64,000 bases of DNA from JAZKFT01 sp965246935 (GCA_965246935.1 CBDFGC010000019.1:545935-609934); one strand, 5' to 3'. Counted from the first letter of the stretch, positions 9,555 through 17,633 are shown. Numbers and translations are program-made. Notes: generated by a model not told the origin, from the letters alone.

Positions 9555-9580
9555 GTAGGAACACGCCTTACGGCGTGTTC
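9555..9580. repeat. REP-like palindrome, copy 1
   Basis: This 26-bp unit consists of GTAGGAACACGCC, a TTAC-like centre and GGCGTGTTC. Two further copies are at 11154-11179 and 26005-26030, both in the opposite orientation (GAAC...GTTCCTAC). The stem is GAACACGCC/GGCGTGTTC with compensatory changes in copy 2 (GTGCC/GGCAC), which points to selection on the hairpin. Confidence 0.7.
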
Positions 9581-9639
9581 TGAATTGGCGAAAGGGTTGA
9601 ATTTATGATTGACTCGTCCTAAAAAAAGTTTACATTTTG

Positions 9640-9811
9640 TTAGATAATCCTGTTATAGATGTACAGTCAAACTTAGTACTAAAATAGCTTTACATTTACA
9701 CTTATCAGGCTGAAGCGGAAGCGGGCTCTGCTGAGGAGCAACCCACCAGGAATAAGCCTGTGACCGATGAAGTAATTCATTATGTTGCCTGGTTAATAGC
9801 CGGGCATTTTT
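9640..9811 (+). ncRNA. Candidate structured RNA in the IS3 non-coding tail
   Basis: The segment between the IS left repeat and the orfB stop has no ORF on either strand but shows a series of local hairpins on the plus strand: GGG...CCC (9723-9743), CAGG-CCTG (9747-9760), ATGAA-TTCAT (9768-9780), and finally GCCTGG (9787-9792) with CCGGGC (9800-9805) followed by ATTTTT. The last is a plausible rho-independent terminator. The transcript would run toward the transposase genes and antisense to their 3' region. No known RNA family is recognised; start and existence of a transcript are inferred. Confidence 0.3.
9787..9811 (+). terminator. Plus-strand terminator-like hairpin inside IS3 tail
   Basis: The 6-bp stem GCCTGG/CCGGGC (one G-U pair) has a 7-nt loop and is followed by ATTTTT. 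It points against the transposase genes, so it could end an IS-encoded antisense RNA or stop read-through entering the IS from the left. Confidence 0.5.
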
Positions 9812-9851
9812 GTAATTACTTTTGAGGTCTTCATGCCTGAAAAAAACCTTT

Positions 9852-10724
9852 TCACGGACTGGCCATTTCTACCTCCTTTTTTTTATAATAGTTTTTCCAA
9901 CGTCTTTTCAATACCCCGCTTTTTTTGTGTGCTTCCATAGGTGTGAGCATATCACAACTGCTGTGCGGCCGGAGTGTATTGTAAATCGCACCTGCCTTTG
10001 CAATAGCATTCTCTGCCTGTTCAAAGCTGCTGTATTTTTCTTGCAGCAATTCACACTTCAGTATACCGTTGACCCGTTCGGCAATGGCATTCTCCAAAGG
10101 GTCGCCATTCTCTGTCATAGAGATATTTATGCTTTCTGCTGTCAGCAGGTTTACGTACTCATTACAGCAATACTGTACGCCCCGGTCAGAGTGATGGATC
10201 AACTTGCTAACATCCTCACAACCTGCCAGTGCCATTTGCAATGCCTTTACTGAACCGCTGGCCGCAAGTGTTTCTGAGAGGTAGTATCCTACGATCTTGC
10301 GGCTGTAAGCATCTGTTACTAAACTAAGATAGCCATGCCCATCTGCTACTACGATATAGGTTATATCGCTTACCCACAATAGGTTTGCAGCTAATGGCTC
10401 AAAGCCCCGGATGAGGTTTTTATACTTATGGAACCGGTGTCTTGAGAAGGTGGTCTGCACATTGCGCCTACGTTTCCTGATCAATAAACCATGCGCTCTA
10501 AGCAGATCAAAAAGGCCATCCCGGCCTATACTAAACTGATGTTGTGCAGCAAAATCCTGCATCAGCACAATAAGTTTTCGGGTGCCAATCTTAGGCTGCT
10601 GCTGCCGATGTTTAAGCACTTGCTGCAAGACGAGTTCAGCCTCATACACTTGCTGTAAGTGATGGTTGTTTTTACCATAATATGCCTGTCGGCTGTAACC
10701 AAGCAGTGTACATAATGATGACAA
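9852..10724 (-). CDS. IS3-family transposase orfB (integrase core)
   Basis: This frame encodes the catalytic half of the transposase. An HTH_21-like region (residues 30-85, including RHRQQQPKIGTRKL and DGLFDLLRAHGLLIRKRRR) precedes the rve integrase core. The DDE residues are visible as D in WVSDITYI, D in HHSDRGVQY and E in NAIAERVNGILK (35 residues after the second D, the DD35E spacing to be confirmed by alignment). The frame opens with TTG, but natural expression is probably as an OrfAB fusion: the frame stays open upstream to the slippery site at 10775-10781, giving VWHQAVERVRHNESAAS before the TTG. Confidence 0.9.
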   Translation of the reverse strand: MSSLCTLLGYSRQAYYGKNNHHLQQVYEAELVLQQVLKHRQQQPKIGTRKLIVLMQDFAAQHQFSIGRDGLFDLLRAHGLLIRKRRRNVQTTFSRHRFHKYKNLIRGFEPLAANLLWVSDITYIVVADGHGYLSLVTDAYSRKIVGYYLSETLAASGSVKALQMALAGCEDVSKLIHHSDRGVQYCCNEYVNLLTAESINISMTENGDPLENAIAERVNGILKCELLQEKYSSFEQAENAIAKAGAIYNTLRPHSSCDMLTPMEAHKKSGVLKRRWKNYYKKKEVEMASP

Positions 10725-10756
10725 GCTTGCTGCACTTTCATTATGCCTTACTCTTT

Positions 10757-11092
10757 CTACTGCTTGGTGCCATACTTTTTTCTGATCGGTATTTTAAGCT
10801 CCTCCTCGGCTATTTCTATCATAGCAGTGAGCAACTTTACCCGCAGCCGCTCCTCGGCTAATTGTTGCTGGAGTTCTTCTAATTCACCTGGCTGTTCAAC
10901 AGCCTGTTCTGCTTGATTCATACAAGGCAAATTTACGGCCATCTGAGAACCAACCACTGCAACAGCAGGGCGATGATAAGTGGCCATCCAGCGGCAAATT
11001 GTACGCACACCGAAACCACTCTTTTTCGATAATTCCGGGAAAGTGATACCGCCTTGTAAATACTCGTTGATGATTTCTTGTTTTATCGTCAT
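10757..11092 (-). CDS. IS3-family transposase orfA (HTH)
   Basis: The 111-residue protein has an N-terminal helix-turn-helix (ITFPELSKKSGFGVRTICRWM, DNA binding to the IS ends) and a C-terminal leucine-rich coiled coil (ELEELQQQLAEERLRVKLLTAM) of the type that multimerises OrfA and OrfAB. It ends at TAG 10757-10759, just after the frameshift heptamer. It lies 16 bp from the right inverted repeat, so the promoter must be in or near that repeat. Confidence 0.88.
   Translation of the reverse strand: MTIKQEIINEYLQGGITFPELSKKSGFGVRTICRWMATYHRPAVAVVGSQMAVNLPCMNQAEQAVEQPGELEELQQQLAEERLRVKLLTAMIEIAEEELKIPIRKKYGTKQ
10775..10781 (-). promoter_or_regulatory. -1 programmed frameshift heptamer A AAA AAG
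   Basis: On the coding strand the orfA codons AGA AAA AAG TAT contain A AAA AAG in the zero frame, the classic IS150/IS3 slippery heptamer. OrfB lies in the -1 frame and is open from here, so slippage would yield the OrfAB transposase. The stop of orfA follows about 15 bases later. Confidence 0.85.
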
Positions 11093-11153
11093 TTTTACAG
11101 CTTTTACTGTAAACCTATTTTAGGACGTGACAGATGAAACCTGCCTCCCCGTT

Positions 11154-11179
11154 GAACGTGCCGCAAGGCACGTTCCTAC
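11154..11179. repeat. REP-like palindrome, copy 2
   Basis: The unit is GAACGTGCC, a GCAA-like centre and GGCACGTTCCTAC. It is inverted relative to copy 1 at 9555-9580, and the IS3 element lies between them. Compared with copy 1 both arms change together (ACACGCC to ACGTGCC with the matching partner change). Confidence 0.7.
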
Positions 11180-11270
11180 AAAAACCATAATAAAACAAAC
11201 TTTTAGCAGCTTTCGAACATCTATCTATAGTATGCTGATTCCTGACGGCTTATCATCGGCAGCCTACTAC

Positions 11271-12428
11271 CTAATTTATCAATGCTTCCGAAAACCGGAT
11301 GAGTAAAGTTTGCAGATTATCTATTTCATACAGCGGTAATGTTACCGCCATATCGTCCACATCATGATACGACTTTCTTTTGCCTAAGGTGTAAATGAAA
11401 AAGGAGGGAACACCTTTTTCCGTAAACCAATAGTGGTCGCTGTTTTTGGCTTTGCCACGGCTGTTGACAGCGGTAAGCAGTTTGCCTTCTGCATTTATTT
11501 TTTGTAACAATTCAAAATCTTTGGGAAACACAGTCGCATTTACAGCCGTGATACCTTCCTCTCCGTTTCCCATCAGGTCGATATTGGTGAGGAACCGGAT
11601 TTTACTGAGCGGAATCAGCGAATGACTGACAAAATATTCTGAACCAACCAAACCTGCTTCTTCACCGCCGAAAGCGATGAATGCAACGGAATACCGGGCA
11701 GGGTGCACTGCGTAATATTTAGCCAGCGTTAATAATAAGGCAGTACCGCTGGCATTATCGTTTGCACCGGGAAAATAGGTCTGTTTACCCATAGCACCCA
11801 GGTGGTCGTAATGGGCAGTGAATACAATAAAGGAATCTGGTTGCACAGTACCTTTTACCTTACCAATTACATTCGCAGCGTCAAATGATTTGATCAAACG
11901 TGCATCAGCTTTTGCTTCAAATGTTTTGGGTGCTGCTTTTAATGCTGATTTTAAAATGCGGAACGAAGTGTAATCCGCCTGGTGCTGTTCTACATCCCAG
12001 GTAAGTTTATCTACCAAAATAATAATGATGCGTTGCACTGAATTAATCCAGGTAACACTATCAGCCTGCGTCAATTCGCCTTTGGTATTGGTAGAGCAGC
12101 TTTCATTACCAATGATAAAATCTTTGCCCGGCGCCAATCGTACGCCATTGATGCTCAGTGACATATCACCGTCAAAAACGTTTACCGGGTAATTAAAATG
12201 CTGCTGAAAATCTTTGGAAACCGGTGTCAGGTTCAAACCTTTCATTTCAGTTTCAATAAAGCCTGCAGCTTTTTTCATGCCATCGGATACATAACCACGG
12301 CCCCTGAAATAGGGTGACGAAAGCGTATCAACCAGGCGGCGGGCATGCAGGCTGTCGCTTGCAGTTGCCACACAGGCCATCAACAATAAAAAAAAGGTTG
12401 GAAGAATTTTAGCAATGCAAAAACGCAT
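11271..12428 (-). CDS. Secreted M28 family zinc aminopeptidase
   Basis: The 385-residue protein has a signal peptide (ILPTFFLLLMACVATAS; the Cys at 19 is not in a good lipobox) and a C-terminal M28 peptidase domain. Zinc ligands and catalytic residues can be placed at H206 and D208 (TAHYDHLG), D224 (GANDNASG), E256/E257 (FGGEEAGL), the aspartate of NIDLMGN and H in YHDVDD near the end. It probably removes N-terminal residues from peptides in the periplasm. The first half (30-185) lacks clear motifs; a PA-like insert is possible but not evident. It is a single gene; its stop is 95 bp from REP copy 2. Confidence 0.88.
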   Translation of the reverse strand: MRFCIAKILPTFFLLLMACVATASDSLHARRLVDTLSSPYFRGRGYVSDGMKKAAGFIETEMKGLNLTPVSKDFQQHFNYPVNVFDGDMSLSINGVRLAPGKDFIIGNESCSTNTKGELTQADSVTWINSVQRIIIILVDKLTWDVEQHQADYTSFRILKSALKAAPKTFEAKADARLIKSFDAANVIGKVKGTVQPDSFIVFTAHYDHLGAMGKQTYFPGANDNASGTALLLTLAKYYAVHPARYSVAFIAFGGEEAGLVGSEYFVSHSLIPLSKIRFLTNIDLMGNGEEGITAVNATVFPKDFELLQKINAEGKLLTAVNSRGKAKNSDHYWFTEKGVPSFFIYTLGKRKSYHDVDDMAVTLPLYEIDNLQTLLIRFSEALIN

Positions 12429-12510
12429 GTGGCAACGTAGAATTTTCGGAAAGGTATTGTTTGCCTGCTATCAGCTATTAAGAATATGTTATCAGTGCCT
12501 GTTGATAACG

Positions 12511-12759
12511 TCATTTTATGTGCTTCTTTTCCAGTACCCTATCAACGGACATGCCGATCAGGAAGCCACCCACAGCTCCGGCAATACTGCCGGCTATCAT
12601 CCATTTTGTAGAGAAATCCGTAGCCAGTGCACCAATGGCAAGGCCAAGGAGGCAGATCATCAGTGTAATTTTTATTACAGCGGAAGCAGGTTTTTTATTC
12701 TTGTGTACTTGCTGCGGAGGCAATTTATGGGTACCTGGTCTGTGATGGCTTTTGGGCAT
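12511..12759 (-). CDS. Small two-helix membrane protein, unknown
   Basis: The 82-residue protein has a basic, Pro/His-rich N-terminus (MPKSHHRPGTHKLPPQQVHKN), two hydrophobic helices (about 27-45 and 52-70, the second glycine-rich: MIAGSIAGAVGGFLIGM) and a basic tail. The Gly-rich second helix ending in D-x-x-L recalls AtpZ/AtpI-like small proteins, but there is no ATP synthase operon here, so I do not name it. Codon use is like that of the neighbours. It is transcribed in the same direction as the M28 gene, with its stop 82 bp ahead of the M28 start. Confidence 0.6.
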   Translation of the reverse strand: MPKSHHRPGTHKLPPQQVHKNKKPASAVIKITLMICLLGLAIGALATDFSTKWMIAGSIAGAVGGFLIGMSVDRVLEKKHIK

Positions 12760-12827
12760 GAAAAATAAGTTTCATGTAAGCTAAGCATACGCCGGTGCTT
12801 ATACAAACAAAACGTCAACTATTTTAT

Positions 12828-13280
12828 TTAATTTTTGGCCTTCCAGTCTTCATAGCTCATTTCAAACTTAATTTCTTTCGTGCCATGCAAGCCTGCTTCT
12901 TTCCAGCCCTGCCTGCGATAAAAGGTTTCTGCCCTTGTATTAAAGGCAGTGCCGAGCCAAACCGTTTCTTTTGTTTGCCCGAAATACCAGTCCAGCATCA
13001 TCTGATGCAATTGTTTACCGATTCCATTTCCTTCAAATTCAGGCGTTACAAATAACGCCCATATATTATGGTCCTGCATGTCGGCAATAGCAAAACCTAC
13101 AAGCTGACCATCGGCCTCACAAATCCATCCTTTTCCTCTTTGGGTTAAATATGCCGAACAATCTGCATCCGTAACCAATGCAGGGTTGCTCAGCATATTT
13201 TCCTTTACTGAATTGCGCACTATTTGTATCTGCGGAATGTCGGCTATTGTTGCTTCTCTAAAGGTCATTTTCACACTCAA
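12828..13280 (-). CDS. GNAT family N-acetyltransferase
   Basis: The 150-residue protein fits a single GNAT domain: the N-terminal FREATIADIPQIQIVRNSV strand-helix, the central LVGFAIADMQDHNIWALFVTPEFEGNGIGKQLHQMML (beta4, then the acetyl-CoA pyrophosphate loop of the R/Q-x-x-G-x-G/A type, here EGNGIG), and the C-terminal TRAETFYRRQGWKEAG motif B. The loop begins with E rather than the usual Q/R. The substrate is unknown. The gene is monocistronic as far as spacing shows. Confidence 0.88.
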   Translation of the reverse strand: MSVKMTFREATIADIPQIQIVRNSVKENMLSNPALVTDADCSAYLTQRGKGWICEADGQLVGFAIADMQDHNIWALFVTPEFEGNGIGKQLHQMMLDWYFGQTKETVWLGTAFNTRAETFYRRQGWKEAGLHGTKEIKFEMSYEDWKAKN

Positions 13281-13425
13281 TAATTTATTCTGAAAGAATC
13301 TATCTCACACAAAAAAGCCAGTTCACTTTTTGTTCTGATAAACATTACTATCAATTGCATTAATCCGGCAGTATAACGATAGTACGTTTTTTGCAGGTGT
13401 GGGTCAGATGCTTATAGCATAAAAT

Positions 13426-14148
13426 TCAGTGAGTGTGTAACTGACGCTTATACAATTGTACCGTATTTTCCAATCCATAATACAAAGCATCACAGATTAA
13501 GGCATGGCCTATTGAAACTTCGTCCAGTTCCGGAATTTGCCGGCTGAAATAAGCCAGGTTGTCAAGGCTTAAATCATGGCCTGCATTGAGTCCCAGGCCA
13601 AGTTCTTTTGCTTTTTGAGCAGCGGCCACATACGGTGCAGCAGCCGTTTCCTTATTTTGAAAAAATTGGCTGGCATAGCCTTCTGTATATAATTCAATTC
13701 TATCGGTACCGGTAGCAGCAGCACCCTCCACCATTTCTATTACCGGATCAACAAACAGGCTTACCCGTATGCCTGCCTGCTTAAAAATATGGATCATCTC
13801 AATCAGGTAATCTTTGTACTCCACCGTATTCCAGCCGTGGTCGCTGGTTAGCTGGCCCAATACATCTGGCACCAGCGTAACCTGAGCCGGTTTGGTTTGC
13901 AACACTAAGTTCATGAACTTTTGTTCCCGGCAATTGCCTTCAATATTTAGTTCGGTACCAATTACTTTTTTTAGCTCCATTACATCTGCGTAGCGAATAT
14001 GGCGTTCATCAGGCCGGGGATGTACGGTAATGCCATCCGCACCAAATCTTTCTATATCCAGGGCTGTTTTAATGACATCCGGATTGTTGCCGCCCCGGCT
14101 ATTACGTAGGGTGGCAATTTTGTTGATATTGACTGAGAGCTTGGTCAT
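13426..14148 (-). CDS. pdxJ: Pyridoxine 5'-phosphate synthase
   Basis: PdxJ condenses 1-deoxy-D-xylulose 5-phosphate with 3-amino-2-oxopropyl phosphate to give pyridoxine 5'-phosphate, the last step of DXP-dependent vitamin B6 synthesis. The 240-residue TIM-barrel protein starts at MTKLSVNINKIATLRNSRGG, with the phosphate-site GGNNPD, TVHPRPDERHIR, LNIEGN, and the C-terminal LGLNAGHDLSLDNL and VSIGHALI segments all present. I chose the ATG at 14148; the upstream extension of 12 residues runs toward the inverted repeat at 14167. The cytosolic enzyme has normal length. Its first bases lie 19 bp from the CACAGAG-type repeat. Confidence 0.95.
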   Translation of the reverse strand: MTKLSVNINKIATLRNSRGGNNPDVIKTALDIERFGADGITVHPRPDERHIRYADVMELKKVIGTELNIEGNCREQKFMNLVLQTKPAQVTLVPDVLGQLTSDHGWNTVEYKDYLIEMIHIFKQAGIRVSLFVDPVIEMVEGAAATGTDRIELYTEGYASQFFQNKETAAAPYVAAAQKAKELGLGLNAGHDLSLDNLAYFSRQIPELDEVSIGHALICDALYYGLENTVQLYKRQLHTH

Positions 14149-14166
14149 GGGACAAAAGTAGGAAAG

Positions 14167-14336
14167 GGTTTCGCACAGAGACAAGGAGCAAAGGAGAAAT
14201 ACAAAACAACATTTCTTTTACAAGCTGCTTTTCCTGCTAATTCTGCCGAAAATTAGTCATAACAAAAAGTTCGATATAGATCATGAACTCATAATAACTC
14301 AACTCCTCTGTGTTCTCATTGCCTCTGTGCGAAACC
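14167..14336. repeat. Imperfect inverted repeat of CACAGAG-type words between pdxJ and ubiD-like gene
   Basis: The left arm (14167-14196) starts GGTTTCGCACAGAG and the right arm (14303-14336) ends with its exact complement; beyond the shared 14 bases the arms stay similar with AGGAG ends. The arms are about 107 bp apart and fill most of the 298-bp divergent intergenic region between the pdxJ and ubiD-like starts. Confidence 0.65.
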
Positions 14337-14446
14337 TGTATTTAAAAACTTACATAAATATCTTTTTGCAACCCTATGCTGCCATATTTGTTCTTAATAT
14401 AGCAAACAGAACCCGAAAACTTCTTTCTCATTTATTAGAACTTACA

Positions 14447-16291
14447 ATGCCCTACGCCTCCTTAGAACAATGCCTGCTGCACCTCGAAAAAAATGGCCAT
14501 CTTATTCGTATTAAAGAAGAAGTGGATCCCTACCTGGAAATGGCAGCTATTCATTTACGGGTGTACGAAGCACAGGGCCCGGCGTTATTGTTTGAAAAAG
14601 TAAAAGGCTCAACATTTCGGGCTGCCTCTAATATTTTTGGTACACTGGATCGCAGCAAATTTATTTTCAGCGATACGTTAAAGCAGGTACAACAACTTAT
14701 TCAACTGCGGAATGACCCGATGAAAGCGCTGAAAAGCCCGTTTAAAAATATGGGTGCGGCCGCCGCCGCTTTTAAAGCGTTGCCCCTTAAAAATCCTTTT
14801 CAAAAACCGGTACTATACCAGGAAATACGCATACAGGATGTACCCCTCATACAGCATTGGCCCATGGACGGCGGCGCATTTGTTACGCTGCCGCAGGTGT
14901 ACACCGAAGATGCTGACCAACCAGGCATTATGAAAGCCAACCTGGGCATGTATCGCATTCAGTTAACCGGGAATGCGTATGAATTGAATAAAGAAATTGG
15001 CCTGCATTACCAGTTGCACCGGGGTATTGGCATTCATCAAACCAAGGCTAATAAAAAAGGGGTGCCACTAAAAGTAAGCTGCTTTGTAGGCGGGCCGCCG
15101 GCACATTCCGTAGCAGCAGTAATGCCTTTGCCCGAAGGCATTAGTGAAATGACATTTGCCGGTGTGCTTGGCGGCAGACGTTTCCGGTATTGCTACGTTG
15201 ATGGATTTGCCATAAGCACGGATGCCGATTTTGTAATTACCGGTGAAGTGTTTCCGAATGAGAACAAACCCGAAGGTCCGTTTGGTGACCATTTGGGTTA
15301 TTACAGTTTGCGGCACCCATTTCCGCTAATGAAAGTGCATAAAGTATTTGCCCGAAAAAATGCCATCTGGGCTTTTACGGTAGTGGGCCGGCCACCGCAG
15401 GAAGATACCAGCTTTGGGCAACTGATCCATGAACTAACCGGCGATGCCGTACAGCAGGAAATACCGGGATTGAAAGAAGTGCATGCAGTAGATGCTGCCG
15501 GTGTGCACCCGTTGCTGCTGGCTATTGGAAGTGAACGCTATACACCTTATGCCCAAACTGCCAGGCCTGCGGAAATACTTACAATAGCCAACCGGATTTT
15601 AGGAACCGGGCAACTAAGCCTGGCCAAGTTTTTATTCATCACGGCAGACGAAACCGGGCAGCTTCGTGCATCAGATGTGCAGGCATTTTTTGCCTTTATT
15701 TTTGAACGGATTGATCTAACACAGGATGTACATTTTTATACGCATACGACGATTGATACGCTTGATTATTCCGGTACCGGCCTCAACAGGGGCAGCAAAG
15801 TAGTATTTGCTGCCTACGGCGAAAAAAAGCGCAGCCTTTGTACGGAGGTACCACTTGTCTTGAAAAATATTTCCGGATTCGAAAATGCAGGTTTAGCAAT
15901 GCCTGGTGTAGTAGCAGTGCAGGCACCCCGGTTTTTAACGTATGAAAGTGCAGGAAAAGAAATGGAGGCTTTAAATATGCAAATAAGCAGTCAGTTAGCA
16001 TCGTTAGCAGAAGTGATGCTGATTGTGGTATGCGATGATGCAACATTTACAGCTGCCAACCTGCGCAATTTTGTATGGGTTACGTTTACCCGTTGTAATC
16101 CCAGTCATGATATCTACGGCATTGGCAGCTTCACCGAATACAAACATTGGGGATGCCGTGGCCCATTGGTAATTGATGCCCGCATTAAGCCGCACCATGC
16201 CCCGCCATTAGAGAAAGACCCGGCAGTGGAGAAAAGAATTGACCGGTTGTTTGTGAAGGGGGGAAGTTTGAGTAGATGGGATCAGAATTAG
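14447..16291 (+). CDS. UbiD family (prenylated-FMN) decarboxylase
   Basis: UbiD-type enzymes reversibly decarboxylate aromatic or unsaturated acids with prenylated FMN. The 614-residue protein is longer than E. coli UbiD (about 497) and fits the longer Bacteroidota type. Supporting segments are MPYASLEQCLLHLEKNGHL, the central CFVGGPPAHSVAAVMPLPEG, PNENKPEGPFGDHLGYYS (containing the conserved E-G-P-F-G-D/E-x-x-G-Y motif) and GRPPQEDTSFGQLIHELTG. The long frame opens 40 residues earlier, but the ATG at 14447 matches the family N-terminus. No ubiX partner is visible here. Whether it serves menaquinone/futalosine or another pathway cannot be told. Confidence 0.88.
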   Translation: MPYASLEQCLLHLEKNGHLIRIKEEVDPYLEMAAIHLRVYEAQGPALLFEKVKGSTFRAASNIFGTLDRSKFIFSDTLKQVQQLIQLRNDPMKALKSPFKNMGAAAAAFKALPLKNPFQKPVLYQEIRIQDVPLIQHWPMDGGAFVTLPQVYTEDADQPGIMKANLGMYRIQLTGNAYELNKEIGLHYQLHRGIGIHQTKANKKGVPLKVSCFVGGPPAHSVAAVMPLPEGISEMTFAGVLGGRRFRYCYVDGFAISTDADFVITGEVFPNENKPEGPFGDHLGYYSLRHPFPLMKVHKVFARKNAIWAFTVVGRPPQEDTSFGQLIHELTGDAVQQEIPGLKEVHAVDAAGVHPLLLAIGSERYTPYAQTARPAEILTIANRILGTGQLSLAKFLFITADETGQLRASDVQAFFAFIFERIDLTQDVHFYTHTTIDTLDYSGTGLNRGSKVVFAAYGEKKRSLCTEVPLVLKNISGFENAGLAMPGVVAVQAPRFLTYESAGKEMEALNMQISSQLASLAEVMLIVVCDDATFTAANLRNFVWVTFTRCNPSHDIYGIGSFTEYKHWGCRGPLVIDARIKPHHAPPLEKDPAVEKRIDRLFVKGGSLSRWDQN

Positions 16292-16698
16292 TAATTAAAC
16301 GAATGAATTTTTTCTATAAAATACCTGCTATTATTTATCGATCCTTTGAAGACAGAGGAACAGATATTCCTCATTTTCGGGCTTTGATTACGATGCTTTC
16401 CATTTGGTCTATGCACATTGTTCATATAATATTGATATCTAAAAAGTCTATCGATTACATTTTTCCGTGGAGTACAAATCTGGATAGAGGCGAACAAAAG
16501 ATTTATGGGCTTGCGTATTTTGGTTTGATCCTTACTTTTCTTTCAATCGTATTTCGTGAAAGCAAGCTTAGAAAAGTTGAAGTTTCGCAAAAGCAAATTG
16601 ACAGAGCAAGAACAATCATACCTGTCTACTTAACCTTTTGCATTTTGATAATGGTAGTTTTATTAATCAGGCGGGGAATCGAAAATGGTACGATTTGA
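16276..16698 (+). CDS. Small membrane protein, unknown
   Basis: The frame of 140 residues overlaps the end of the UbiD-family gene by 16 bp; a second ATG at 16303 (MNFFYKIPAIIY) would avoid the overlap. There are three hydrophobic segments (about 40-55, 78-92 and 112-130) separated by charged loops, e.g. DRGEQKIYGL and RESKLRKVEVSQKQIDRARTI. Base composition is more AT-rich than in the upstream gene, so it may be a later addition. I recognise no family. Confidence 0.5.
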   Translation: MGSELVIKRMNFFYKIPAIIYRSFEDRGTDIPHFRALITMLSIWSMHIVHIILISKKSIDYIFPWSTNLDRGEQKIYGLAYFGLILTFLSIVFRESKLRKVEVSQKQIDRARTIIPVYLTFCILIMVVLLIRRGIENGTI

Positions 16699-16785
16699 TG
16701 ATAATTACAACAACCGGTACTTTGCAATAACCTAAATGCTTCCGTAGGCATCCACAATTTTTTGGATAAATCCGGTTAACCTAAA

Positions 16786-16816
16786 AAAAATGCGCCTTTA
16801 AAAAAGACGCATTTTT
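16786..16816. terminator. Bidirectional terminator hairpin
   Basis: AAAAATGCG (16786-16794) pairs with CGCATTTTT (16808-16816). A/T runs on both sides make it usable for the plus-strand membrane protein gene and the minus-strand DUF1579 gene, which converge here. Confidence 0.8.
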
Positions 16817-16838
16817 AAATCTTGTTCAGGAGAGTAGC

Positions 16839-17501
16839 TTATCCCTTTTTGGTCAGTTTCATTTCCATATTTTTAAATTGCTTACCCGTTTTCATATCCG
16901 GCCCATACATCTCCATTACCTGTGTTTTGTCGTCAATGAATTTGTACACCTGTTTCATTTCGCACATTTTTCCATTAGCCGGGCATAGCATTTTGCCGGT
17001 AAAGGTGATTGATTTGCTGGCTTCATCCCAGGGTCCTTCCATATACATGATACCGGTACTCATATTATCAACCCAGGAACTGGTAAACACTTTTTTAGCA
17101 TTATCATAGCCGGTAGTACTGCTCCCTTCAAAAGGCATTCCCATCATATCGCCTTTATAAGTCATTTGCTGGTAGTGGCCATTCATAATCATCTTGTTCG
17201 TTACAACGGCGGCAGATTTCATAGGCGGTCCATCCGGTGTCATCCACATGGTAGTTTCACCGGCCCACACACCATCGTCTTTAGCCAGCATGGCATGTTC
17301 TTTACCAGGAGTTCCAACCTCCATCATGGTTTTCATGGCTGTGGCCGAATCAACCGGCACCCAGGCCTCATCTGTTGTTTTGGCATCGGAGGTTGAGACT
17401 GTTTCTTTGGCCCCGGCACTGTCGCTACCCGCTTTGGTGCCCGCCTCATTACAGGAAAAAAGGAGCGCTGCGCTGCAGAAAGCAATGATTATCTGTTTCA
17501 T
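16839..17501 (-). CDS. DUF1579 family lipoprotein
   Basis: The 220-residue protein begins with a lipoprotein signal (IIAFCSAALLFSC, lipobox LFSC) and a low-complexity Ala/Ser/Thr linker to about 45. The rest matches the DUF1579 pattern: LAKDDGVWAGETTMWMTPDG, ...GHYQQMTYKGDMMGMPFEG, TGYDNAKKVFTSSWVDNMSTG and KQVYKFIDDKTQVMEMYGPD. DUF1579 proteins form a lipocalin-like barrel of unknown function. The single gene is flanked by terminators on both sides. Confidence 0.88.
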   Translation of the reverse strand: MKQIIIAFCSAALLFSCNEAGTKAGSDSAGAKETVSTSDAKTTDEAWVPVDSATAMKTMMEVGTPGKEHAMLAKDDGVWAGETTMWMTPDGPPMKSAAVVTNKMIMNGHYQQMTYKGDMMGMPFEGSSTTGYDNAKKVFTSSWVDNMSTGIMYMEGPWDEASKSITFTGKMLCPANGKMCEMKQVYKFIDDKTQVMEMYGPDMKTGKQFKNMEMKLTKKG

Positions 17502-17587
17502 AATGAAAAGTTTAGGGGCCTAATGTAGCTAATTGAATTTAAAAAAATGCAATAATTTACTAACAATTTTAGTTGCGTCATTAATAA

Positions 17588-17615
17588 AAAAGCACCCATA
17601 TGAATGGATGCTTTT
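17588..17615. terminator. Terminator hairpin between DUF1579 and trxA genes
   Basis: AAAAGCA (17588-17594) pairs with TGCTTTT (17609-17615), extended by CCAT/ATGG across one mismatch. It ends the minus-strand thioredoxin gene 19 bp after its stop. Confidence 0.75.
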
Positions 17616-17633
17616 CAAATTGCTATGCCGCAA

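Larger units (their letters stand above)
9610..11132 (-). mobile_element. IS3-family (IS150-like) insertion sequence
   Basis: The ends are imperfect 25-bp inverted repeats (9610-9634 and 11108-11132), each containing CGTCCTAAAA and TTTACA. A 3-bp direct repeat GAT (9607-9609 and 11133-11135) flanks the element, as expected for IS3-family target duplication. Inside are orfA, orfB in the -1 frame, and an A AAA AAG heptamer. Between the end of orfB and the left end lies an unusually long non-coding stretch of about 215 bp. The element sits between two inverted REP-like palindromes (9555-9580 and 11154-11179). Confidence 0.9.

Noticed and set aside
9690..9811. The IS3 tail as SRP RNA, 6S RNA or an OMEGA-type guide
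   Set aside because: The conserved SRP loop (GGAAGGAAGCAGC-like) is absent, and no IscB/TnpB or known family feature is present, so only an unnamed candidate is reported.
12415..12768. Plus-strand frames opposite the M28 gene start and the small membrane protein gene
   Set aside because: They are antisense to the better supported minus-strand genes and have low-complexity content.
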